From Longimicrobium sp. (GTDB taxonomy: Bacteria > Gemmatimonadota > Gemmatimonadetes > Longimicrobiales > Longimicrobiaceae): a DNA stretch of 64,000 nt. The stretch spans positions 54,931 through 118,930 of the forward strand of contig NZ_DASVSF010000021.1 in the NCBI RefSeq assembly GCF_036388275.1, in the 5' to 3' direction. Below, piece by piece: positions 16,655 to 26,289 of this stretch (the stretch's first letter is position 1; the number at the start of each line of letters is the position of its first letter). The notes under the pieces are model-generated. The model saw only the letters and a program-made list of their open reading frames with translations, made no database searches and was not told the origin of the DNA. A program made the position numbers and the translations under genes.

Positions 16655-16860
16655 CGATAACAAACACCGCGGCAGGCAGTCCACGAAGGTGGACATCGTG
16701 TGGTTGTTGCAGCGAATTTATTCGCCCGGGGAGGCCTTGGGCCGCTCCTCAGGCGGGACCAGAACCGAGGCTCAGGGTTCCGTGTCGCTGCCGCGCCCGA
16801 GCGAAGTGGCTCCCGCGGCAAGATCCCACGGCCCTGCATGGTATGCACTGCGGGCTGTTC
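16655..16860 (+). repeat. Dispersed repeat, AGTCC hairpin plus GCAGCGAATTTATTCGCC type
   Basis: The copy at 16677-16730 reads CAGTCCACGAAGGTGGAC, then ATCGTGTGGTTGTTGCAGCG and AATTTATTCGCCC. It is related to copies at about 6.8, 50.6, 57.0 and 63.9 kb. The stem differs at paired positions (AGTCCAC/GTGGACA here, AGTCCGC/GCGGACT at 6.8 kb). The rest of the 16.5-16.9 kb spacer shows no gene. Confidence 0.75.
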
Positions 16861-16889
16861 TGCGCTCGGGAGCGAGGTGGAGACGAACG

Positions 16890-16919
16890 AAAGCGGGGCG
16901 GCCGAAGCCGCCCCGCTTT
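16890..16919 (-). terminator. Terminator of the Oar-like receptor gene
   Basis: A perfect 13-bp stem, AAAGCGGGGCGGC/GCCGCCCCGCTTT, around a CGAA tetraloop. A-tracts and T-tracts flank both sides, so it can work in both directions. It lies 24 bases past the receptor stop. Confidence 0.85.
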
Positions 16920-16942
16920 TCCTCGTCCTGATCCCGTTCGGC

Positions 16943-19900
16943 TTAGAAGCTGTAGCGGCCCGAAAGCTGGATCTGGTAGTTCGAACTCAGCGACTCCGTC
17001 AGGAACTGCTGGAACGTGGGGTTGAACTGCACCACCGGAACCGCCGTGCGGATGTCGGCGCTCGACTGGGCCACGTGGGTCAGCAGGTTGGCCGTCGACT
17101 GGCCCGAGGCGCTGCGCTGAATGCCCCAGTCCTCGTTGAGCAGGTTCAGGAAGTTGAACACGTCCACCTGCACGGAGAAGTTCTGGCGACCGAACGTGGG
17201 CACCGCCTGGCGCAGCGAAACGTCGACGGAGTTTCTCCAGCCGTTGCGGCAGGTGTTGCGCTTCAGGATCTGGCCGCGCTGCTCGCTCAGGCAGTTCGAC
17301 TCCTTGATGAACTGCTCGAACGCCTCCGCCTGCTGGGTGGGGGTGTAGGTGATGTTGTTCGACGTCAGCGTCTGGAACCGGATCTCGTTCGGGTCCAGCG
17401 CGTTCAGCGGCACGTACAGCGGGTCGTTGCCGTTGAACCCGTCGGCGTTCAGGTCGCCGCGGGTGGAGCTGCTGGCACCGTACACGTAGGTGAACGGATC
17501 GCCCGAGGTGCCGCTGTAGATCACCGACAGCGACGTGGGGAAACGGTCCCACGGCAGGTTGTACACGCCCGACAGCGAGATCCGGTGCGGCTGGTCGAAC
17601 GCCGAGATGCTCACCGACCGGTCGGTGTGCGGCCCGCTGAGCACGCGGCCGAAGCGGTACTGCGACTGGGCCGTGCTGCTGGTGGCCGAGATCACGTCGC
17701 GAGCCCGCGTGTGCGTGTAGAAGGCACGCATCTCCAGCCCGCCCTGGAAGCGGCGCTGCAGGCCGGCCGTCAGGTTGTACGCCCAGTCGTTGGACTGGTT
17801 CATCACGTCGACCACCTGCGTGAACCGCTCCGACACGCGCGACGCCGTTGCGTTGCCGTTCGCGGCGATGGTGCCGAACATCGTCCGCCCGTTGCGGTCG
17901 GTGATCGGCGCGCCGCTGGCGTCAACCAGCCCGCCGGGGCTCTTCAGGTTGATGTCCTGGTAGAAGAACTGCTCCGAAGCCCGCGTGTAGAGGCCCTCGA
18001 GCGAGGCGATGAAGCCACCGGGAAGCTCGTGGTCGAACGCCAGCGAGGCACGGAGCGTCGCCGGGAAGCGGAGGTCGTCGTCCACCAGGTTCACCTGGCC
18101 GATGATGCCGCTGGCCAGCCCCTGCCCGTTGCCGCAGGCCGTGGGCTGCGTGGCGGGGTCCGGGCTGAACTTCGGCGCCGTGCGCCCGGCGGTGCCGTTG
18201 CAGGTGAGCAGGGCGATGCCGGTGCCGTTGTTCTGGAAGGCGTTGCCCAGCAGCACGAACGCCGGGCGTCCCACGAACACGCCCACGCCGCCGCGAAGCT
18301 GCGTGCGGCTGTCGCCGGTCACGTCCCAGTTGAAGCCCACGCGCGGCGACAGCTGCAGGTTGCCCGAGGGCACCTGGTCGGTGCGGCGGCCGAACACCGA
18401 GTCCACGACAGCCGTGAACAGTGGCCGGTCGTCGATCACCGGGCGGTCGCCGCGGATGCCGAAGGTCAGCGACAGGCGCTCGCTGGGCTCGAACTGGTCC
18501 TGCACCCAGAAGCTCAGCTGCGACGCGTCGAACATCGCGTGCGGCAGCGAGGCCGTGGGGTCGCGCGGGTTGGCCGCCAGCGTGAAGCTGTTCGGGTTGC
18601 CCGCCGCGAACGCCGCCAGGCTCGGGAACTCGTAGGTGCCGAACGAGTTCTGGGCGAAGAAGTTGTCGATGTGGTAGAACTCGCTCTTGAAGCCGAAGTC
18701 CAGCCGGTGCGCGCCGCGCTGCCAGCTCAGGTTGTTCGTGATCTCGAAGATGTCCTGGTCCAGCGTGTTGCCCTGCGAGCTCGCCTCACCACCGGCGCGC
18801 AGGTCCTGCGTGCCCATGTCGACGGTGATCTGCGGCGCGCGGACGTTGGGCGTGCGCGAGTCGCGGATGGTGTTCAGGCCGACGATCAGCTCGTTGTACA
18901 GGTCGGGCGTAAAGTTGGTGAACAGCTGGCCCACGGTCGAGTTGCTCGTCGACTCGAAGAAGTAGCCGTTGCTCGACAGGTTGAAGACGCTCGACGAGCG
19001 GCTGAAGTTGTCGTCCTCGGCGCGAACGTAGTTGTGGCGCAGCACCATCCGGCTGTTCAGCTCCGGCAGCTGCAGGTCCAGCCGGCCGAACAAGTTGCCC
19101 AGCGGGTTGGTGTTGTTCACCTGCCCCGTGCTGCCGGGCTCGATGCCGTAGCCGTTCAGGATGGTGGTGAACGAGTCCAGCTGGGCCGAGCTGATCAGCA
19201 CCTTGGGGTTGGCCGAGGTGTCCTGCCCGAAGAAGGGGCCGGAAGCGGGCACCGTGCGGTCCTGCCACTCGGGATTCACGAAGAAGTGAAGCCGGTCGCG
19301 GATGATGGGGCCGCCCAGGGAGAAGCCGTACTGCGTCTGCTCGTACTTCTGGATGTAGTCCTGCTCGCGCGCCAGGCCCTCGTTGCGCGTGTAGTAGTAC
19401 GCGGAGCCGGTCAGGTCGTTGGTGCCGCTCTTGGTCACCGCGTTCACCAGCAGGCCGGCGAAGTTGCCCTGCCGCACGTCGAAGGGCGACAGCAGGATCT
19501 GGTACTCCTTCACCGACTCCACCGAGATGGACTTGCCGCCCGCCTGGCCGCCCGGCTGGCCGGTGGTGCCCAGGCCGAAGAGGTCGTTGGCGCTGGCGCC
19601 GTCGATCTGGATGTTGTTGAACCGGTTGTTCACGCCGCCGCCCGACAGGCCGGGGCCGCTGCTGGACACCTGGGGCGCCAGCCGCACGAAGTCGGTGAAG
19701 TTGCGGTTCAGCGTGGGAAGCCGCTGGATGGCCGTGTCGGAGATGGCCGTCTGCAGCCCCTTGTTGGTGGGCGACAGCACCGGGTTGCGCTGCGCCTGCA
19801 CCGTGATGCCTTCCAGCACCAGGGCCTGCGTGGCCAGCTCGAAGTCTACCCGCAGGTCCTGCCCCAGGGCCACCTGAAGGCCGCCGCGCTGCTGCGGCGC

Positions 19901-20179
19901 CCGCCCGATGGCGGTGATGCTCACCGTGTACGGCCCGCCGATGGGAAGGGCCGGCACGCGGTAGCGTCCGTCTTCGCGCGTGACCACCGTGCGCACCAGG
20001 CCGGTGGACTGGTTGCGGATGGTGATCTGAGCTCCCGCGATCCCCTCGGCCTCGGCCGAGGTGACGCGGCCGCTGATGGCACCGGCGACGGCTCCCTGCG
20101 CGTGGGCACCGCCCGGTAGCGCAAGGGCCAGCACCAGCGCGCACAGCAGGAGGCTTGCCGCCCTCCAGCAGTGTTTCAT
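16943..20179 (-). CDS. TonB-dependent receptor, Oar-like, with carboxypeptidase-regulatory domain
   Basis: A 1078-residue outer-membrane protein. A signal peptide (1-27, ending GGAHAQ) is followed by a CarboxypepD_reg-like beta-sandwich (about 33-115, GRVTSAEAEGIAGAQITI), a plug (about 130-235, with RLPTLNRNFTDFVRLAPQ and NNIQIDG) and a long beta barrel ending in an aromatic GRYSF. This is the layout of Oar-like receptors, inferred to import or secrete large substrates such as peptides with TonB energy. It is transcribed alone, with a good promoter about 90 bases upstream and a clear terminator. Confidence 0.93.
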   Translation of the reverse strand: MKHCWRAASLLLCALVLALALPGGAHAQGAVAGAISGRVTSAEAEGIAGAQITIRNQSTGLVRTVVTREDGRYRVPALPIGGPYTVSITAIGRAPQQRGGLQVALGQDLRVDFELATQALVLEGITVQAQRNPVLSPTNKGLQTAISDTAIQRLPTLNRNFTDFVRLAPQVSSSGPGLSGGGVNNRFNNIQIDGASANDLFGLGTTGQPGGQAGGKSISVESVKEYQILLSPFDVRQGNFAGLLVNAVTKSGTNDLTGSAYYYTRNEGLAREQDYIQKYEQTQYGFSLGGPIIRDRLHFFVNPEWQDRTVPASGPFFGQDTSANPKVLISSAQLDSFTTILNGYGIEPGSTGQVNNTNPLGNLFGRLDLQLPELNSRMVLRHNYVRAEDDNFSRSSSVFNLSSNGYFFESTSNSTVGQLFTNFTPDLYNELIVGLNTIRDSRTPNVRAPQITVDMGTQDLRAGGEASSQGNTLDQDIFEITNNLSWQRGAHRLDFGFKSEFYHIDNFFAQNSFGTYEFPSLAAFAAGNPNSFTLAANPRDPTASLPHAMFDASQLSFWVQDQFEPSERLSLTFGIRGDRPVIDDRPLFTAVVDSVFGRRTDQVPSGNLQLSPRVGFNWDVTGDSRTQLRGGVGVFVGRPAFVLLGNAFQNNGTGIALLTCNGTAGRTAPKFSPDPATQPTACGNGQGLASGIIGQVNLVDDDLRFPATLRASLAFDHELPGGFIASLEGLYTRASEQFFYQDINLKSPGGLVDASGAPITDRNGRTMFGTIAANGNATASRVSERFTQVVDVMNQSNDWAYNLTAGLQRRFQGGLEMRAFYTHTRARDVISATSSTAQSQYRFGRVLSGPHTDRSVSISAFDQPHRISLSGVYNLPWDRFPTSLSVIYSGTSGDPFTYVYGASSSTRGDLNADGFNGNDPLYVPLNALDPNEIRFQTLTSNNITYTPTQQAEAFEQFIKESNCLSEQRGQILKRNTCRNGWRNSVDVSLRQAVPTFGRQNFSVQVDVFNFLNLLNEDWGIQRSASGQSTANLLTHVAQSSADIRTAVPVVQFNPTFQQFLTESLSSNYQIQLSGRYSF

Positions 20180-20275
20180 GTGGTATATCCCCAGGATGAA
20201 TGTGCGTGACTGCCCCGCCGCTCCGGCCGGGACCGCATGAGCTTACCGAACTTCGGGTGCGGCGGGCAGACCCGA

Positions 20276-20303
20276 ATTGTAACAGCATCGGAACAAACGT
20301 CAA
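20276..20303 (-). promoter_or_regulatory. Sigma-70-type promoter of the Oar-like receptor
   Basis: On the minus strand, TTGACG (20298-20303) and TACAAT (20276-20281) are separated by 16 bases; both are 5/6 to consensus. The leader would be about 90 bases, with a GGGGA ribosome site before the ATG at 20179. Confidence 0.65.
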
Positions 20304-20426
20304 TGTTCACGAATGCCGCCGCCGCCGGCCCAAGGCCGGGAAACACATTGTTCCCCGGCGGAACCTCCGCGCGGGGAACCCCCGGCGCCGCCGACCTCCG
20401 GCCGCGCCCCGTCCAAACCGCCTCGC

Positions 20427-21848
20427 CTACCGCCCCGCCGTCATGTACCGCAGCACGTCGTGGCGGGTGATGATCCCCTCCAGCCGCCCGTTGCGGCGCA
20501 CCAGCACCGCGGGGTTCTGGCGCGACAGCAGCCGCGCCACCCCCGGCAGGTCCACGTGCGCGTCCACCACCGGCAGCGGCGGGTCCATCAGGTGCTGCAC
20601 CGACTTGTCGAGAAGGGTCATGTCCTCCAGCACGCGGGCCATCAGCGTGGTCTCGGCCAGGTGGCCCACGCAGTCGCCCTCGGCCACCACGGGAAGCTGC
20701 GACACGTCGTGCTGCGTGATCAGCCCCAGCGCCTGCCGCACCGGGGTCTCCGGCGCCACCGAGACGATCTCCCGGGGCGCCCCGTCACTCTTGCCGGCCA
20801 CCATGTCGGCCGCGCGGACGCGGGCCGGCTCCAGCAGCTGGTTTTCGCGCATCCACTCGTCGTTGAACACCTTCGACAGGTAGCGCTCGCCCGTGTCGCA
20901 GAGCAGGCACACCACCAGCGCCTCCGGGTCGTCGATCTCGCGCGCCAGCTCCAGCGCCAGGTGGGCGATCAGCCCGGTGCTGCCGCCCACGAACAGCCCC
21001 TCCTCGCGGGTCAGCCGCCGGGCCATCGTCATCGCCGAACGGTCGTCCACCGAGCGCCACTCGTCGACGATGGACATGTCGAGCGTTCCCGGGATCTTGT
21101 CCTGCCCGATCCCTTCCACCTTGTACGGCGCCGACTCGGGCTTGACGCCCGTTTCCCAGTAGCCGCGGATGATGGAGCCCACGGGATCGCCGCCGACGAT
21201 GCGGACCTCCGGGTTCTTTTCCTTGAGGTAGCGCCCCACGCCGGTGATGGTGCCGCCGGTGCCCGCAGCCGAAACGAAGTGCGTCACCCGCCCCTCGCTC
21301 TGCTCCCAGATCTCCGGCCCGGTGGTCCGGTAGTGCGCCGCGGGGTTGGCCTGGTTGTAGAACTGGTTGGCCAGGATGGCGTTGGGCGTTTCCTCGGCGA
21401 TGCGCTTGGCCATCATGACGTAGTTGTCGGGATGGTCGGGCGCCACGGCCGTGGGGGTGACGATCACCTCCGCGCCAAAGGCCTTGAGCAGCCTCACCTT
21501 TTCCTGGCTCATCTTGTCCGGGATGGTGAAGATGCAGCGGTAGCCCTTGATGGCCGCGGCCAGCGCCAGCCCCACGCCGGTGTTGCCGCTGGTGCCCTCG
21601 ACCACGGTGCCGCCGGGGCGCAGCGTCCCCGCCGCCTCCGCCGCCTCGATGATGGCCGGCCCGATGCGGTCCTTGACGCTGCCGCCGGGGTTCATGAACT
21701 CGGCCTTGCCGTACACGGGCGTGCGGATGCCCTCGGCCACGCGGTTCAGGCGGATCAGCGGCGTCCACCCGATGGTCTCGAGCACGGTGCCGTACGGCCG
21801 CGCGTGGCGCGGGCGCGAAAAGGCGAGGTCCAGCACAGACGTGGTCAT
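20427..21848 (-). CDS. Cystathionine beta-synthase / cysteine synthase with tandem CBS domains
   Basis: A 473-residue PLP enzyme. The catalytic lysine is K59 in NPGGSVKDRIG; GTSGNTGVG and the SAAGTGGTITG phosphate loop follow. Residues about 340-473 form two CBS motifs (SQLPVVAEGD and PAVLVRRNGRLEGIITRHD). It likely condenses serine (or O-acetylserine) with homocysteine or sulfide; the CBS pair suggests regulation by adenosyl ligands. The ATG overlaps the stop of the TonB-C lipoprotein gene as ATGA. The longer frame to 22289 is not needed and belongs to that gene's antisense-free overlap region. Confidence 0.92.
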   Translation of the reverse strand: MTTSVLDLAFSRPRHARPYGTVLETIGWTPLIRLNRVAEGIRTPVYGKAEFMNPGGSVKDRIGPAIIEAAEAAGTLRPGGTVVEGTSGNTGVGLALAAAIKGYRCIFTIPDKMSQEKVRLLKAFGAEVIVTPTAVAPDHPDNYVMMAKRIAEETPNAILANQFYNQANPAAHYRTTGPEIWEQSEGRVTHFVSAAGTGGTITGVGRYLKEKNPEVRIVGGDPVGSIIRGYWETGVKPESAPYKVEGIGQDKIPGTLDMSIVDEWRSVDDRSAMTMARRLTREEGLFVGGSTGLIAHLALELAREIDDPEALVVCLLCDTGERYLSKVFNDEWMRENQLLEPARVRAADMVAGKSDGAPREIVSVAPETPVRQALGLITQHDVSQLPVVAEGDCVGHLAETTLMARVLEDMTLLDKSVQHLMDPPLPVVDAHVDLPGVARLLSRQNPAVLVRRNGRLEGIITRHDVLRYMTAGR

Positions 21849-22228
21849 GGTGTCGCTGCGTCGGGGGCGGCGGTGGCCGCGGAATCGGAAGGCTCGATCT
21901 GGAACTCCACCGGCAGCACCACCCAGCGGGCCACGGGGGCGCCGCCGCGCGTGGCGGGGGCGAAGCGAAGCTCGCGGGTCCCGGCTACGGCGGCCGAGTC
22001 GAAGCCCTTGTGGCCGCTGGTGGTGTCGACCTTCACCGAATCGACCGTGCCCTGCTCGCTCACGCGGATGCTGAGCACCGTCTTGCCCTGCACCCCCGCG
22101 TCCCAGAGTTCTTCGGGATACTGGAAGGGGGGCGGCGTCAGCTGGCGGGGCGCCGTCTCGACGACGGGCTCGCGCTCGCAGGCGGCGAGCGCCGCGGCGG
22201 CCAGCAGGACGGCGGAAAGGCGGTTCAT
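21845..22228 (-). CDS. TonB C-terminal domain lipoprotein
   Basis: A 127-residue lipoprotein. A signal peptide ends at lipobox LAAC (C17), followed by a short linker and a TonB_C-like domain (about 45-115, with VLSIRVSEQGTVDSVKV and ELRFAPAT). It lacks the N-terminal anchor helix and long Pro-rich spacer of a true TonB, so it is an energy-transducer relative of unknown partner rather than a classical TonB. Its stop overlaps the cystathionine beta-synthase start by ATGA. Confidence 0.8.
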   Translation of the reverse strand: MNRLSAVLLAAAALAACEREPVVETAPRQLTPPPFQYPEELWDAGVQGKTVLSIRVSEQGTVDSVKVDTTSGHKGFDSAAVAGTRELRFAPATRGGAPVARWVVLPVEFQIEPSDSAATAAPDAATP

Positions 22229-22377
22229 CGGCGCGGGGGCAGGGGCGTCCGGCGGGCGGCGCGGGGGCGGTGGAAGCCTCCGAAAGCACGCCACGGCGTC
22301 CCCGCCGCTGGTCCCGGGGGAACGCCGTTTCTCCGTCTCAAAATGGCTGATCGGGCGGCCCGGCGCAACCCGCCGCG

Positions 22378-24960
22378 TCAGCCCTTTGCCTGCTTCACCA
22401 GGTCGGCCAGGAGGACGAGCGCCTGCATGGGGGTGACGGCGTTGGGGTCGATCTGGCGCAGCCGCTCCACCGCCGGGTGAGGCAGGCCGCCGCCGTCGAA
22501 CAGGCCGAGTTGAAGGTTGGGGTCGGGCGCGCCGCCTCGCGCCTGCGCGGCCGACTGCTCCTCCAGCTCGTGCAGGATCTGCCGCGCCCGGTCCACCACG
22601 CTTTCGGGAAGGCCGGCCAGCCGCGCCACCTCCACCCCGTAGGAGCGGTCCGCGCCGCCGGGGACGAGGCGGCGGAGGAAGACGATGTCCTCGCCCACCT
22701 CGCGCACCGCCACGCTGAAGTTCACCACGCCGGCCAGGCGCTCGTCCAGGCGCGTCAACTCGTGGTAGTGGGTGGCGAAGATGGTCTTGGCGCCCACCTG
22801 GTCGTGAAGGTGCTCCGTGGTCGCCGTGGCGACGGAAAGACCGTCCCAGGTGCTTGTCCCCCGGCCGATCTCGTCCAGCAGCACCAGCGACCGCGGGGTG
22901 GCGCCATGGAGGATGGCCGCCGTCTCGTTCATCTCCACCATGAAGGTCGACTGGCCGCGGACCAGGTTGTCCGAGGCGCCCACGCGGGTGAAGATGCGGT
23001 CCACCACGCCCACGTGCGCCGCCCGCGCGGGGACGAACGAGCCCACCTGGGCCAGGAGCACGATCAGCCCCACCTGGCGCAGCGTGGTGGACTTGCCCGC
23101 CATGTTGGGGCCGGTGAGGATCATCACCCGAGCGGCTTCGTCCAGCTTCACGTCGTTGGGGATGAAGTCTTCGCGCGGCATCATGGTCTCGACGACGGGA
23201 TGGCGCCCGCCGCGGATCTCCAGCGCGAATCCCCCATCGACGGCGGGCCGCACGAAGTCGCGGACGACGGCCACCTCCGCCAGTGCCGCGAGGACGTCCA
23301 GCGCCGCCACATGGTCCGCCACGCGCTGGATGCGCGGCACCTCGGCGGCGACCGCCTCGCGCAATTCCGCGAACAGCCGCTGCTCCAGCGAGCCGATGCG
23401 CTCCTCGGCGCCGAGGACCTTCTCCTCCCACTCCTTGAGCTCGGCCGTGTAGTAGCGCTCGGCGTTGGCCAGCGTCTGCTTGCGATGGTAGTCCGCCGGC
23501 ACGCGGTCGGATTGCAGCCGGGTGACCTCCAGGTAGTACCCGAAGACGCGGTTGAAGCCCACCTTCAGCGAGCCGATGCCCGTGCGCTCGCGCTCCGTGG
23601 CCTGCAGCCGGGCGATCCAGTCCACGGCGCCGTCGCGGATGGAGCGAAGCTCGTCGAGGTCGGCGTGGTGCCCGGCGCGGATCACCCCGCCCTCGCCCAG
23701 GGAGACGGGGGCCTCGGGGTCCACCGCGGCGTCGATGGCCCCGCGGATGTCGTCCATGGCCTCAAGCCCATCCCGCAGGACGGCCACCATGCTGGCCCGC
23801 GCGGGCGCGAGCGCCTCGATCAGCGGGGGAACGCGGGAAAGCGAGGCCGAGAGCGCCAGCATCTCGCGAGGGGTCGCCCGGCCGGCGCCCACCTTCACGG
23901 CCAGCCGCTCCAGGTCCTTTACGCCACCGAGCGCATCCCGCACCGCGCGCCGCATCCCGTCGTCGTCGAACAGCTCCCCAACGGCGTCCAGGCGCGCCTG
24001 CACGTGGTCTGGCTTCAGGAGTGGGGCCAGGAGCCAGCGGCGCAGCAGGCGGCTGCCCATGGGCGTGCAGGCCTCGTCCAGCACCTTGAGCAGCGTGCCG
24101 TCCGTCCCGGTGCCGCGCAGGGTTTCGACCAGCTCCAGGTTGCGGCGCGTCATCTCGTCCAGCACCATGGCGGTGCCGGGGCGTTCCACGCGCGGGGGAC
24201 GGAGTCCGGCGAACCCGGCGGGCTGCACCTCGCCCAGGTACGACACGAGGGCGCCGCACGCCGCCGCCAGCCACTGGTCGCCGCTCTCGAAGCCGTATCC
24301 CGCCAGGTTGGCGACGCGAAAGTGGCGGGTCAGCTCCTCGGCGGCGCCGCGGGGGTCGAACAGCCAATCGCCGCGGTAGGTGAGCGTGGCCTTCCCCGCT
24401 CCGGGGAGGGGAAACAGCTCCCAGGTACGCGGCAGCAGCAGCTCGGCGGGCTGATGGATGCCCAGGACGTCGGGGAGCTCGTCCCAGTCCACCCGCCGCA
24501 CGGTCAGCTCGCCCGTCGTCAGATCGGCCAGGGCGAGGCCCACGTCGCCCTCGCCTGCCGCGTCGCCGGCGACCGCGGCCAGGTAGTTGTTGCGCCGCGA
24601 ATCCAGCAAGGCGTCGCTGAACACGGCGCCCGGCGTCACCATTTCCGTCACGGCACGGCGCACCAGCCCCTTGGCGAGGGCGGGGTCTTCCACCTGGTCG
24701 CAAATGGCCACGCGCTTGCCGAAGCCCACGAGGCGACGCAGGTAGTTTTCCAGCGCGTGCACGGGAATTCCGGCCAGCGGGGCCTTGCTGCTGCCGTTGT
24801 TGCGCGAGGTGAGCGTCAGGCCCAGGAGCTTGGAACCCTCGACGGCGTCCTCGTTGAAGAGCTCGTAGAAGTCGCCGACGCGAAAGAAGATCAGCGCGTC
24901 CGGGTGGCGCGCCTTGACCTCGCGCCACTGCTGCATCAGCGGTGTATCGTCGGACGCCAT
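22378..24960 (-). CDS. mutS: DNA mismatch repair protein MutS
   Basis: An 860-residue mismatch-recognition ATPase. The mismatch-wedging Phe-X-Glu is F31-Y-E33 in RVGDFYELF. The carboxyl half has Walker A GPNMAGKSTTLRQ, signature motif STFMVEMNE, Walker B LVLLDEIGRGTSTWDG and the ATHYHELT segment. Length is normal. The frame is open to 25083, but the standard start is MASDDTPLMQQWREVK at 24960. It lies 149 bases upstream of the TonB-C lipoprotein gene on the same strand. No mutL is in the window. Confidence 0.96.
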   Translation of the reverse strand: MASDDTPLMQQWREVKARHPDALIFFRVGDFYELFNEDAVEGSKLLGLTLTSRNNGSSKAPLAGIPVHALENYLRRLVGFGKRVAICDQVEDPALAKGLVRRAVTEMVTPGAVFSDALLDSRRNNYLAAVAGDAAGEGDVGLALADLTTGELTVRRVDWDELPDVLGIHQPAELLLPRTWELFPLPGAGKATLTYRGDWLFDPRGAAEELTRHFRVANLAGYGFESGDQWLAAACGALVSYLGEVQPAGFAGLRPPRVERPGTAMVLDEMTRRNLELVETLRGTGTDGTLLKVLDEACTPMGSRLLRRWLLAPLLKPDHVQARLDAVGELFDDDGMRRAVRDALGGVKDLERLAVKVGAGRATPREMLALSASLSRVPPLIEALAPARASMVAVLRDGLEAMDDIRGAIDAAVDPEAPVSLGEGGVIRAGHHADLDELRSIRDGAVDWIARLQATERERTGIGSLKVGFNRVFGYYLEVTRLQSDRVPADYHRKQTLANAERYYTAELKEWEEKVLGAEERIGSLEQRLFAELREAVAAEVPRIQRVADHVAALDVLAALAEVAVVRDFVRPAVDGGFALEIRGGRHPVVETMMPREDFIPNDVKLDEAARVMILTGPNMAGKSTTLRQVGLIVLLAQVGSFVPARAAHVGVVDRIFTRVGASDNLVRGQSTFMVEMNETAAILHGATPRSLVLLDEIGRGTSTWDGLSVATATTEHLHDQVGAKTIFATHYHELTRLDERLAGVVNFSVAVREVGEDIVFLRRLVPGGADRSYGVEVARLAGLPESVVDRARQILHELEEQSAAQARGGAPDPNLQLGLFDGGGLPHPAVERLRQIDPNAVTPMQALVLLADLVKQAKG

Positions 24961-25189
24961 CTCTGGGGATGCCGATGGAAAGAGCGGGCGCGTGCGGCCC
25001 GTGAAACCACGCCGAGAAGGCTGAAAATGTACGCATGGAGCGCAGGCCCGGCAACAGGATGCTTTCCGCCACCGCGCGTACAAGAAAGGGCGGCGAACCC
25101 TTGCCCCGGGCGGCTCCCTCCGGCATCATCACGCCCCGGCACCAAACGTTTCTCCGCCACGACGCTGGCCCCCCTCAACCGAATCCACC

Positions 25190-25726
25190 ATGCGCAGACC
25201 CGCTCTTCTCCTCGGCCTGGCCCTGGTACTGGGCACGCTGGCCGCGTGCAGCGCCGGCCCCGCGCCGCGCACCACCCTTGCGGCGGCGCCCGATTCGGCC
25301 GGCGCGGCGGCGGCGGCGCGTGGGTTCCTGGCGGCGTTCGACTCCTTGAACTGGGAACCGTTCCGGGCCTACCTGGCGGACGACATCACGATGTTCTTTC
25401 CGTTTCCCGACGCACCCGCCCGGCACGACGGGCGGGACGCCGTGGAGGCGCGCTTCCGCCCGTTCTTCGAGCAGGGGCGTGTGCGCCTGCGGGAGAGCGG
25501 GCGCACGCGGCAGGGGCTGGCGCCCAGGGACATGCACGTGCAGATGCTGGGCGCCGACGCGGCGGCCGTGAGCTTTCACCTGGGTGGAGAACGGCCGGCG
25601 CGCCGCTCTCTGGTGTTCCGCCGCACCGCTGACGGTGCGTGGAAGCTGGCCCATTGGCACGCATCGCCGCCCCCCGCCCAGCCGGCCCCGGCTCCGGCCC
25701 CGTCCGGCGCTTCCCCATCGCCATAA
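25190..25726 (+). CDS. SnoaL-like (NTF2 fold) lipoprotein
   Basis: A 178-residue secreted lipoprotein with lipobox LAAC at C20. The body (about 40-160) has the cone-shaped NTF2/SnoaL layout: helix AARGFLAAFDSLNWEPFRAYL, then DDITMFFPF, the helix DAVEARFRPFFEQ and a strand pair ending in WKLAHWHASP. Function unknown; the domain often binds small ligands or acts as an accessory enzyme. The tail is Pro/Ala-rich. It is divergent from mutS. Confidence 0.75.
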   Translation: MRRPALLLGLALVLGTLAACSAGPAPRTTLAAAPDSAGAAAAARGFLAAFDSLNWEPFRAYLADDITMFFPFPDAPARHDGRDAVEARFRPFFEQGRVRLRESGRTRQGLAPRDMHVQMLGADAAAVSFHLGGERPARRSLVFRRTADGAWKLAHWHASPPPAQPAPAPAPSGASPSP

Positions 25727-25735
25727 ACCGTGTTT

Positions 25736-25764
25736 TTGACACGCCCCGAGGCCGGGCTTACATT
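25736..25764 (+). promoter_or_regulatory. Promoter of ptsN operon
   Basis: A consensus TTGACA (25736-25741) and TACATT (25759-25764) are separated by 17 bases, about 50 bases before the ptsN ATG. The TACATT -10 also occurs upstream of the sigma factor gene. Confidence 0.7.
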
Positions 25765-25820
25765 GCCGGGTCTTTTGGACGCCGACACACGGAACAGCTT
25801 TGCCCAACGGGATTTGACAT

Positions 25821-26273
25821 ATGGAACTTCGTGAGTTCTTCACGGAAGACGCGATCAACCTGGACCTGCAGGGCTCGTCCAAGGACGAGATCCTGAAGGA
25901 GCTGATCGGTCTTCTGGGGCTGGACGAAAAGGCGCAGGGAATCCTTTTCAAGATGCTGAAGCGGCGCGAGAACCTGGGCTCCACCGGCATCGGCAAGGGG
26001 ATCGCCATCCCGCACTGCCGCTCGCTGGTGGTCAACCGGCTTCGCGTGGCCTTCGGCCGCAGGAACGAGGGGGTGGACTTCAAGGCCATCGACGACAGCC
26101 CGGTGCAGTACTTCTTTCTGATCGTGGCGCCGCCGCTGGAGGTTTCCAACCAGTACCTTCCGGTGCTGGGCAAGATCGCCGGCTTCGTGAAGGAGGCCGA
26201 CGTGCCGGGCCGGCTTTCGGAGGTGCAGACGCCCAGGGAGTTCCTGGCGCTGCTCGAGGAAAAGGCCGCCTGA
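25821..26273 (+). CDS. ptsN: PTS EIIA domain protein, PtsN-like
   Basis: A 150-residue mannitol/fructose-type EIIA domain. The phospho-accepting histidine is H65 in GIAIPHCRS, preceded by RRENLGSTGIGKG. PtsN proteins act in the nitrogen-related phosphotransfer chain or as regulators rather than sugar carriers. No EI, HPr or EIIBC is nearby, which fits a regulatory role. It is followed 16 bases later by a zinc-ribbon protein on the same transcript and preceded by a strong promoter. Confidence 0.88.
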   Translation: MELREFFTEDAINLDLQGSSKDEILKELIGLLGLDEKAQGILFKMLKRRENLGSTGIGKGIAIPHCRSLVVNRLRVAFGRRNEGVDFKAIDDSPVQYFFLIVAPPLEVSNQYLPVLGKIAGFVKEADVPGRLSEVQTPREFLALLEEKAA

Positions 26274-26289
26274 CCAACGACAAGGGACC

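Noticed and set aside
16700..20119. 1139-codon plus-strand frame over the Oar-like receptor
   Set aside because: It is the opposite strand of a clear TonB receptor and shows no family motifs.
22477..25632. 1051-codon plus-strand frame over mutS
   Set aside because: Antisense to mutS; its C-terminal part overlaps the real SnoaL-like lipoprotein in another frame.
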